Positions 57,588-64,000 of a stretch of 64,000 nucleotides of DNA are shown here, piece by piece. Position 1 is the first letter of the stretch. Every line of letters starts with the position of its first letter. Origin of the DNA: Rhizobium lentis (GTDB lineage: Bacteria > Pseudomonadota > Alphaproteobacteria > Rhizobiales > Rhizobiaceae); contig NZ_JACHBD010000008.1 of assembly GCF_014200175.1 (NCBI RefSeq), forward strand, positions 62,001 to 126,000. Reading direction: 5' to 3'. The notes beneath the pieces were generated by a model. That model worked only from the letters and a program-made list of their open reading frames with translations, was not told the origin of the DNA and did not search any database. Both the position numbers and the translations under genes were made by a program.

Positions 57588-60577
57588 GCGGCGTCAACCG
57601 TATCGCCGGCAAGGGGCGCCTGACGCCGGCCAAAACCGCGCGCCTCAGCTTCGACGGCAAGAGCTACACGGCGCTCGAAGGCGATAGCGTCGCCTCGGCG
57701 CTGATCGCCCACGGCGTGCACCTCGTCGGCCGTTCGTTCAAATATCACCGGCCACGCGGCATTCTGTCAGCTGGCGCTGAGGAACCGAACGCCCTGATCG
57801 ACGTCGCTCGCGATGCAGCACGCAAGCAGCCGAACGTGCGCGCCACCGTGCAGGAAGTCTTCGACGGCATGATCGTCAGCTCGCAGAACCGCTGGCCCTC
57901 GCTTGCCCGCGATATCGGGGCGATCAACAATCTGATGTCGCCGTTCTTCGCCGCCGGCTTCTACTACAAGACCTTCATGTGGCCACGCGCCGCCTGGAAG
58001 CATGTCTATGAACCGCTCATCCGTCGCGCCGCCGGCCTCGGTGTTGCGCCGACGGAAGGCGATCCGGACCATTATGCCAGCCGTTACGCTCATTGCGACG
58101 TGCTGGTGGTCGGCGCTGGGGTTGCCGGGCTTTCGGCGGCGCTGGCCGCGGCCCGGACCGGCGTCAGGGTGATCCTCTGCGACGAGCAGCCGGAAGCGGG
58201 CGGTGCGCTGCGCTATGATGCCGGCGTAAAGATCGACGGGCAGGACGGCTTCACGTGGGCGCAGAAGGCCGTAGCGCAGCTGAAGACGATGGACAATGTG
58301 CAAGTGCTACTGCGCACCACTGCCTTCGGCTACTACAACCACAATTTTGTCGCCCTTGCCGAGCGCGTCACCGACCATCTCGCTAATCCCGCCCATGATC
58401 TGCCGCGCGAACGGCTCTGGCAGGTCCGGGCCAAGCGGGTGATCCTCGCCAACGGCGCGATCGAACGGCACATGGTATTTCCGAATAACGACCGGCCCGG
58501 CATCATGCTGGCCTCGGCGGCGCGGACCTATCTCAACCATTACGGCGCCGCCGTCGGGAAGAATGTCGGCATCTACACGGCGCATGACTCGGCCTATGAG
58601 GCGGCTTTCGATCTGAAACGAGCAGGTGTGTCGATCGCCGCGATCGTCGATTGCCGGCAGGCCCCGGGCGCGGCGGTGCTGGCGGAGGCACGTGCGCTCG
58701 GTATCGACGTCCTGGCCGGCCAGTCGGTCATCAATACTGCGGGTCGGTTGCGCATCTCGTCAATGACGGTGGCGCGCAACGGCGGCGGTTCGCCGCGCAA
58801 GATCGCCGTGGATGCGCTGCTGGTTTCGGCCGGCTGGACACCGTCCGTGCATCTGTTCTCGCAGTCGCGCGGCAAAGTGGCCTTCGACGCTGAAAGCCAG
58901 CGTTTCCTGCCCGGCTCCTACGCGCAGGACTGCCTGTCGGTCGGCGCCTGCAACGGCACCGACGATCTGCAGCGGACGATCGAGGAATCGCTTGCCGCCG
59001 GCGAGCTGATGGCGCAGGCCACCGGCGGAAGCAGCGGCGAGAAGATCGCAATTTCGGCTGAGCAGGCCTTTGAATGGACAGGCGGCATGATCGGTGCTGC
59101 CGAAGGTGCCGGGCCGAAAACCAACGCCAAGGCGTTCATCGACTTCCAGCACGATGTCTGTGCCAAGGATATCCGCCTTGCCGTGCGCGAGGGCATGCAT
59201 TCGATCGAGCACATCAAGCGCTTTACGACGAATGGCATGGCTTCGGACCAGGGCAAGCTGTCCAACATGCATGGGCTGGCGATCGCCGCCGAGATGCTCG
59301 GCAAGGAAATCCCGCAGGTCGGTCTCACCACCTTCCGCGCGCCCTACACGCCAGTCACCTACGGCACGCTGATCGGCCATTCGCGCGGAGAGTTGTTCGA
59401 TCCGACGCGTAAGACGCCGCTGCACGAATGGGAAGAAGCCCATGGTGCCGTTTTCGAAGATGTCGGAAACTGGAAACGCGCCTGGTTCTACCCGCGTGCT
59501 GGCGAGACGATGCATCAGGCGGTCGCCCGCGAATGCCGCACAGCCCGAGAGTCGGCCGGCATCTTCGATGCTTCGACGCTTGGCAAGATCGAGGTGGTGG
59601 GGCCGGATGCCGCGAAGTTCCTCAACCTCATCTACACCAATGCCTGGGATACGCTGAAGCCCGGCAAGGCCCGCTACGGCATCATGACCCGCGAAGACGG
59701 CTTCGTTTATGACGACGGCGTCGTCGGGCGACTGGCCGAGGACCGTTTCCATGTGACGACGACGACCGGCGGTGCGCCACGCGTTCTTCACCACATGGAA
59801 GATTACCTGCAGACGGAATTCCCGGACCTGAAGGTATGGCTGACCTCGGTGACCGAGCAATGGGCCGTCATCGCCGTGCAGGGGCCGAAGGCGCGCGAGA
59901 TCGTCGAACCACTGGTCGAAGGGGTCGACCTCTCGAATGAGGCCTTCCCGCATATGAGCGTTGCCGAATGCACGGTCTGCGGCGTGCCGGCCCGGCTCTT
60001 CCGCGTCTCCTTCACCGGTGAAGTCGGCTTCGAAATCAATGTGCCGGCCGATTATGGCCAGTCCGTGCTCGAAGCCGTCTGGGCCAATGCCGAGCCGCTC
60101 GGGGCCTGCGTCTACGGTACGGAGACGATGCACGTTCTTCGCGCCGAGAAGGGCTACATCATCGTCGGCCAGGATACTGACGGGACCGTGACCCCTGACG
60201 ACGCGGGCGTTGCCTGGGCCGTTTCGAAGAAGAAGAAGGACTTCGTCGGTATTCGCGGCCTTCAGCGGCCGGACCTCGTCAAGGAGGGACGCAAGCAGCT
60301 CGTAGGCCTTGTCACCAAGGATCCGAAGCTGGTGCTCGAAGAAGGTGCACAGGTCGTGGCCAACCCGAACGAGCCGAAGCCGATGACGATGCTCGGTCAT
60401 GTCACCTCGGCCTATTGGTCGGAAAACTGCGGCCGGTCGATCGCCTTCGCGCTCGTCGCCGGCGGCCGGGCGCGGATGGGCGAGACGCTCTACGTGCCGA
60501 TGCCGGACCGGACGATCGCCGTCGAGGTGACGGATCTGGTATTCTTTGACAAGGAAGGAGGCCGCATCCATGGCTGA
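57584..60577 (+). CDS. soxA: Sarcosine oxidase subunit alpha
   Basis: The 997-residue subunit binds NAD+ and tetrahydrofolate and forms the channel to the beta subunit. The N-terminal ferredoxin-like domain (GDSVASALIAHGVHLVGRSFKYHRPRG) precedes the nucleotide-binding domain (DVLVVGAGVAGLSAALAAARTGVRVILCDEQPEAGG, near 165-200) and the C-terminal aminomethyltransferase-like half with DASTLGKIEVVGPDAAKFLNLIYTN and FTGEVGFEINVPADYGQS. Full length. Its stop overlaps the soxG start by 8 bases. Confidence 0.95.
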   Translation: MSGVNRIAGKGRLTPAKTARLSFDGKSYTALEGDSVASALIAHGVHLVGRSFKYHRPRGILSAGAEEPNALIDVARDAARKQPNVRATVQEVFDGMIVSSQNRWPSLARDIGAINNLMSPFFAAGFYYKTFMWPRAAWKHVYEPLIRRAAGLGVAPTEGDPDHYASRYAHCDVLVVGAGVAGLSAALAAARTGVRVILCDEQPEAGGALRYDAGVKIDGQDGFTWAQKAVAQLKTMDNVQVLLRTTAFGYYNHNFVALAERVTDHLANPAHDLPRERLWQVRAKRVILANGAIERHMVFPNNDRPGIMLASAARTYLNHYGAAVGKNVGIYTAHDSAYEAAFDLKRAGVSIAAIVDCRQAPGAAVLAEARALGIDVLAGQSVINTAGRLRISSMTVARNGGGSPRKIAVDALLVSAGWTPSVHLFSQSRGKVAFDAESQRFLPGSYAQDCLSVGACNGTDDLQRTIEESLAAGELMAQATGGSSGEKIAISAEQAFEWTGGMIGAAEGAGPKTNAKAFIDFQHDVCAKDIRLAVREGMHSIEHIKRFTTNGMASDQGKLSNMHGLAIAAEMLGKEIPQVGLTTFRAPYTPVTYGTLIGHSRGELFDPTRKTPLHEWEEAHGAVFEDVGNWKRAWFYPRAGETMHQAVARECRTARESAGIFDASTLGKIEVVGPDAAKFLNLIYTNAWDTLKPGKARYGIMTREDGFVYDDGVVGRLAEDRFHVTTTTGGAPRVLHHMEDYLQTEFPDLKVWLTSVTEQWAVIAVQGPKAREIVEPLVEGVDLSNEAFPHMSVAECTVCGVPARLFRVSFTGEVGFEINVPADYGQSVLEAVWANAEPLGACVYGTETMHVLRAEKGYIIVGQDTDGTVTPDDAGVAWAVSKKKKDFVGIRGLQRPDLVKEGRKQLVGLVTKDPKLVLEEGAQVVANPNEPKPMTMLGHVTSAYWSENCGRSIAFALVAGGRARMGETLYVPMPDRTIAVEVTDLVFFDKEGGRIHG

Positions 60578-61118
60578 TGTCGCAATTCGCAAGCCAGTGC
60601 TTGCCGGCCGTCTCGGCGGCTCCGCAACGGTACGGCTGACGGTGGCACCGGCAGCGGGCCGGGTGGCGCTGCGCGCGCCTGCGGAATCGATCGCCGCGCT
60701 TTCCAAAGCGCTCGGTCTCACTCTGCCGAACGCTCCGAAGACCTCCAGGCGGGCCGGCGCACGCTCAGCGCTCTGGATCGGGCCGGACGAATGGCTGGTA
60801 ATCGACGAGGATGGCGCCGATCTGATGGCGGTGCTTTCCGGCCTCCGTGCCGTACATTCGGCGACCGACGTTTCCCACCGCAATGTCGCGATCATCGTCT
60901 CGGGACCGGGCGCGGAGACGACGCTTGCCGCCGGTTGCCCGCAGGATCTGTCGCTTGCTTCCTTTCCGGTAGGGGCCGCGTCGCGCACGATCTTCGGCAA
61001 GGCGGAAATCGTGCTTCTGCGCACGGAGGAAGAGACATTCCGGGTGGAGTGCTGGCGGTCGTTTTCGGACTTCGTTTTCGGGCTGCTCAACGAAGCGGCT
61101 CATGATGCCGGGCATTGA
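60570..61118 (+). CDS. soxG: Sarcosine oxidase subunit gamma
   Basis: A 182-residue structural subunit with ARSALWIGPDEWLVIDEDG and ATDVSHRNVAIIVSGPGAETTLAAGCPQDLSLASFPVG, both typical of SoxG, then EEETFRVECWRSFSDFVFGLLNEAA. ATG at 60570 follows AAGGAAGGAGG. Last gene of soxBDAG; no purU, glyA or folD follows as in some relatives. Confidence 0.92.
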   Translation: MADVAIRKPVLAGRLGGSATVRLTVAPAAGRVALRAPAESIAALSKALGLTLPNAPKTSRRAGARSALWIGPDEWLVIDEDGADLMAVLSGLRAVHSATDVSHRNVAIIVSGPGAETTLAAGCPQDLSLASFPVGAASRTIFGKAEIVLLRTEEETFRVECWRSFSDFVFGLLNEAAHDAGH

Positions 61119-61138
61119 GGCCGCACCGCATTATTCTC

Positions 61139-61230
61139 TTAAATCGGAATCGATTTACGGATAAAAAATGCAGTAGCGCAAAGTTTTACAGCGTCAGCCT
61201 CTGGAAAGCCGCGCGGCGCTGTAACAATCT
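61139..61230. repeat. Dispersed-type palindromic element after soxG
   Basis: Two stems are visible: AAATCG/CGATTT (61141-61156) and TTACAGCG/CGCTGTAA (61186-61224). The motif AAAAAATGCAG-(8)-AAAGTTTTACAGCG resembles a repeated rhizobial intergenic motif I recognise from other strains. A small RNA is an alternative. Only one copy is seen in this window. Confidence 0.4.
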
Positions 61231-61263
61231 GCCCGCATAGGCACTTGGTCGAGGGATGGACGA

Positions 61264-61662
61264 ATGCTGCATCATGCTTCCCTCGGCGTTTCCGATATCG
61301 AGTGGTCGGCGGCATTTTACGATGCCGCTCTTGGCGCGCTCGGTTATGTCAGGGTCTGGGATGACATCGGGCCGGGCCAGATAGGGCAGGCGGTCGGATA
61401 CGGCCCTCCCGGCGGCGGGGACAAGCTAGCGATCAAACATCGGCCGGATTGCCAGCGCCCGGCAGGCCCTGGTTTTCATCTGGCTTTTGCTGCGCCGCAC
61501 CGTCAGGCGGTCGATCAGTTTCATGCGGCGGCGATCACGCATGGCGGCCGTGACAACGGTGGTCCAGGCCTGCGACTCCATTACGACGAATACTATTATG
61601 CTGCGTTCGTGATAGATCCGGACGGGCACGCAATCGAAGCCGTCTTCAATTCGGCTGTATGA
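61264..61662 (+). CDS. VOC (glyoxalase) family protein
   Basis: A 132-residue VOC protein, MLHHASLGVSDIEWSAAFYDAALGALGY being the first module and AFVIDPDGHAIEAVFN the second, with His5 and the terminal Glu as likely metal ligands. Substrate unknown. It is short but complete, between the sox operon and the convergent MaoC gene. Confidence 0.85.
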   Translation: MLHHASLGVSDIEWSAAFYDAALGALGYVRVWDDIGPGQIGQAVGYGPPGGGDKLAIKHRPDCQRPAGPGFHLAFAAPHRQAVDQFHAAAITHGGRDNGGPGLRLHYDEYYYAAFVIDPDGHAIEAVFNSAV

Positions 61663-61680
61663 ACAATAGTGCCGTTTTAC

Positions 61681-62169
61681 TTAGACGTCCTCGGGACGAT
61701 CCTTCGGGTCGAACTGGATGATGGTGATCCATTTTGCCGTCAGGGCCGGCTTCTTCTCGTTTTCGATCTCGATCGTAACGTCGTAGGTGGTCATCAGCAT
61801 GCCGCCGCCGCGGAAGCGGGCGTCTGAGAGCAGGAAGCGGCCGCGCACGCGGGCGCCGCTTTTGACCGGTGTCATGAAGCGGACGCGGTCGAAGCCATAA
61901 TTGATGCCCATGGTCTGCTCTCGCACTTTCGGCAGGCAGTTGTAATTCATCGCCGAGAGCAGAGACAATGTCAGGAAGCCATGAGCGATGGTGCCGCCGA
62001 AGGGGCTTTCGGCGGCGGCGCGCTCAGGATCGACGTGAATGAACTGATGGTCATCCGTTGCCCCCGCAAAGGCATCGATCATCGTCTGGTCGACGGTGAT
62101 CCAATCCGAAAGGCCCGTTTCCATGCCGATCAATCCCCGCACGTCGGAGAGTGAAATTTCCGTGCCCAT
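61681..62169 (-). CDS. MaoC-like (R)-specific enoyl-CoA hydratase/dehydratase
   Basis: A 162-residue hot-dog-fold protein. The catalytic hydratase-2 motif is visible: DDHQFIHVDPERAAAESPFGGTIAHGFLTLSLLS with Asp and His. GINYGFDRVRFMTPVKSGARVRGRF is the second conserved region. ATG at 62169 follows GGGGAAATGC; an upstream frame to 62217 is less likely. It resembles NodN/MaoC proteins of rhizobia, but nod genes are not nearby. It might act on fatty acyl-CoA or PHA precursors. Confidence 0.88.
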   Translation of the reverse strand: MGTEISLSDVRGLIGMETGLSDWITVDQTMIDAFAGATDDHQFIHVDPERAAAESPFGGTIAHGFLTLSLLSAMNYNCLPKVREQTMGINYGFDRVRFMTPVKSGARVRGRFLLSDARFRGGGMLMTTYDVTIEIENEKKPALTAKWITIIQFDPKDRPEDV

Positions 62170-62261
62170 GCATTTCCCCGTCAGATAAGCCCGCCGCGCC
62201 AAAGCCTTATCGTGCATTTATGACGATTGCGATAAGGATTTGCGCCAATGGGAGGCGCCGG

Positions 62262-64000
62262 TCATTTTTCTATGAAAAAGCCGACGGAGCGTGGCTCGAC
62301 GGTAACTCGGGCACCGGTCTTCTTCGCGCCTGCCGGCGTCAATTGACGCCAGGAAGCTTCGCCTTCCGCCGGAAGCGTAAAGAGCTCGCGGCTTTCGGAG
62401 CGATTGAAGAGCACGGCAAGCCGGGTGCGTTGGCCTCTTGAGGCCCGGTCGCCGGTTGCCAGCAGCATGCCGAGCGTGTGGAGCGACGGCGTCTCCCATT
62501 CGGCGACCGTCATCGGTTCGCCCGAAACCGAGATCCATTCGACGTCGCCATTTCCCGACAGGAAATCCGTTTCGGAAAAGACGGTGAAGCGGCGGCGCAG
62601 CCCGGCGACGAAGGCGGTATGGGCGATGAGGTCCTCATCCAATGTCTTCCAGTCGAGCCAGGTGATCTCGTTGTCCTGGCAATAGGCATTGTTGTTGCCG
62701 CGCTGGCTGCGTCCGCCTTCGTCGCCGGCCGTCAGCATGATGCTGCCGCGGGTGGCAAAGAGCGTTGATATCAGCGCCATCACATCGTTTTTTCGGCGCT
62801 TGCGGATCGAGGGGTAGAGTGTTTCGCCTTCGACGCCATTGTTCCACGAGTGGTTTTCATTATGGCCGTCGCGATTGTGCTCGCCATTGGCGTCGTTATG
62901 CTTTCCGGCATAGGAGACGAGGTCGATCAGCGTGAAGCCGTCATGGGCGGCAAGGAAATTGACGCTGCGCGTCCCTTTGCCGTCATTGCGGGCGAAGATG
63001 TCGGAAGAGCCGGCAAGGGCTGTCGCCAGCGCGCCGGTTTTCCATTGATCGCCGCGCCAATAGCAGCGCAAATCATCGCGAACCCGGTCGTTCCATTCGA
63101 GGAAGGGCGGCGGGAAGTTGCCGAGTTGGTAACCGCCCGGGCCGATATCCCAGGGTTCGGCGATCATGATCCGGTCGGCAAGCACGGTGTCGGCCAGAAT
63201 CGCGGCAAGTGTTCCGCCATCGCGTTCGAAGCCGGCCGCGGTTCGGCCGAGCACCGGGGCGAGGTCGAAGCGAAAACCGTCGACGCCCGAATTGAGCACG
63301 AAATGGCGCAGGCTGTCGATGACGAGACGGCGAACTTCGGGATGGTCGCAGGCAAGCGTGTTGCCGGTTCCCGTATCGTTGACCAGTTCGCCCGGGCAAT
63401 TCTGGACATGGCGGAAATAGTGCAGGTTGTCGAGGCCGCGCAGCGACAGCGTCGTGCCGTAACGATCGCTCTCGCCGGTATGGTTGAAGACGAGGTCGAG
63501 GATGACGGCGATGCCCTCGGCATGCAGGGCGGCAACGGTCTCGCGCAGCTCCGCCATGCCGCCCGGGGCGAGCCGCGGATCGAGCGCCATGAAGGCGACA
63601 GGATTGTAGCCCCAGCCGTTGGTGAGGCCGAGCGGCGGCAGGTGGCGTTCGTCGATCCAGGCGGTGATCGGCATCAGTTCGACGGCATCGACCCCGATCC
63701 GCTTCAGGTGGGCGATGACGGAGGGATGGGCAAGGGCGGAGATCGTGCCGCGCTGGTGCTCCGGTATGTCGGGATGAAGAATGGTGAAGGGCCGCACCGC
63801 CACTTCGTAGATGAAGCCGCCCGGTTTGAAGAGTGGCTTGGCGACGGCGGCGCGCGTATCGGTGGTGACGATCGCCTTCGGCATCAGATCCTGGCTGTCT
63901 TCGCCGTAGACGCCGAGGCGGGGATCGTAGCGAAACGGCCGGTCGATCTCCTTGGCGTAGGGGTCGATCAGCAATTTCGACGGATCGAACCAGAGGCCGT
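62262..64000 (-). CDS. glgX: Glycogen debranching enzyme GlgX (N-terminus beyond window)
   Basis: Hydrolyses alpha-1,6 branches of phosphorylase-limit glycogen. At least 579 residues are seen; the frame is open to the right edge, with FDPSKLLIDPYAKEIDRP in the first visible residues, so about 70-130 N-terminal residues lie outside. GH13 regions are clear: VILDLVFNHTGESD, GFRFDLAPVLGR with the nucleophile Asp, IAEPWDIGPGGYQLGNFP with the acid Glu, and FLAAHDGFTLIDLVSY with the stabilising Asp region. NENHSWNNGVEGE is a family-specific loop. Other glg genes are presumably further right. Confidence 0.93.
   Translation of the reverse strand, partial: GLWFDPSKLLIDPYAKEIDRPFRYDPRLGVYGEDSQDLMPKAIVTTDTRAAVAKPLFKPGGFIYEVAVRPFTILHPDIPEHQRGTISALAHPSVIAHLKRIGVDAVELMPITAWIDERHLPPLGLTNGWGYNPVAFMALDPRLAPGGMAELRETVAALHAEGIAVILDLVFNHTGESDRYGTTLSLRGLDNLHYFRHVQNCPGELVNDTGTGNTLACDHPEVRRLVIDSLRHFVLNSGVDGFRFDLAPVLGRTAAGFERDGGTLAAILADTVLADRIMIAEPWDIGPGGYQLGNFPPPFLEWNDRVRDDLRCYWRGDQWKTGALATALAGSSDIFARNDGKGTRSVNFLAAHDGFTLIDLVSYAGKHNDANGEHNRDGHNENHSWNNGVEGETLYPSIRKRRKNDVMALISTLFATRGSIMLTAGDEGGRSQRGNNNAYCQDNEITWLDWKTLDEDLIAHTAFVAGLRRRFTVFSETDFLSGNGDVEWISVSGEPMTVAEWETPSLHTLGMLLATGDRASRGQRTRLAVLFNRSESRELFTLPAEGEASWRQLTPAGAKKTGARVTVEPRSVGFFIEK

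Noticed and set aside
58760..61090. Minus-strand open frame of 776 codons opposite soxA-soxG
   Set aside because: It lies wholly antisense to recognised sox subunits and has no domain features; third-position GC bias explains the lack of stops.
55883..61118. Sulfur-oxidation (Sox) system reading of the sox names
   Set aside because: The four subunits match heterotetrameric sarcosine oxidase (FAD, zinc and folate domains), not thiosulfate oxidation proteins.
1..64000. Mobile element, prophage or symbiosis island
   Set aside because: No transposase, integrase, phage structural gene, tRNA attachment site or nod/nif gene was found; all genes have a chromosomal, housekeeping or catabolic character.

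Overview
The window looks like chromosomal DNA of a fast-growing rhizobium close to Rhizobium leguminosarum/R. etli. The grounds are the gene content (LacI-xylB-xylA xylose locus, soxBDAG sarcosine oxidase, split pntA/pntB transhydrogenase, CHASE2 cyclase beside FecR), high GC with strong third-position bias, and several dispersed palindromic elements of the kind known as Rhizobium intergenic mosaic elements. This is inference from recognised families; no database search was run. I see no rRNA, tRNA, CRISPR array, prophage, insertion sequence or plasmid replication gene.

Layout. 1-3080: end of a LacI-type regulator, then xylB and xylA. 3144-10765: a LacI-family regulator divergent from a CUT2-type sugar ABC transporter (ATPase, permease, binding protein), then a TIM-barrel sugar isomerase/epimerase and a Gfo/Idh/MocA oxidoreductase. 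10851-15253: DoxX, GH1 beta-glucosidase, CHASE4-GGDEF-EAL protein. 15296-20852: trhO, a VOC protein, a CYTH/CHAD pair, eda, DUF533, GNAT and a small membrane protein. 20854-25928: DUF1007/NicO metal transport, a LysR regulator, and ornithine decarboxylase behind a long leader (probable speF RNA). 26150-32285: serine beta-lactamase-like protein, cysE, a GNAT-WD40-COG0523 operon with a Zur-like box, creatininase and MarR. 32405-38866: LacI, 2-hydroxyacid dehydrogenase, glutamine amidotransferase, and a TRAP transporter of the 2-oxoacid (TakP) type. 39270-42470: GGDEF(degenerate)-EAL protein and a FeeM-like acyltransferase. 42697-46075: cytochrome aa3 subunit IV-like peptide and proton-translocating transhydrogenase. 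46179-50159: DUF992 protein with an EcfG-type promoter, HWE histidine kinase, TPR lipoprotein and ribosomal protein S21. 50316-55585: two membrane nucleotide cyclases and a FecR-domain protein. 55883-61118: soxBDAG. 61264-64000: VOC, MaoC-type hydratase and the C-terminal part of GlgX.

The window is mainly carbon uptake and catabolism under LacI control, NADPH/C1 metabolism (pnt, sox), and a notable density of signalling proteins (two c-di-GMP proteins, two nucleotide cyclases, one HWE kinase). No obviously new defence or mobile system is present. The points I find most worth pursuing are the cyclase/FecR signalling cluster, a two-copy mosaic repeat whose stem shows compensatory changes, the EcfG-promoter/HWE-kinase neighbourhood, the Zur-boxed COG0523-WD40-GNAT operon and the kinase-less sugar catabolic locus.
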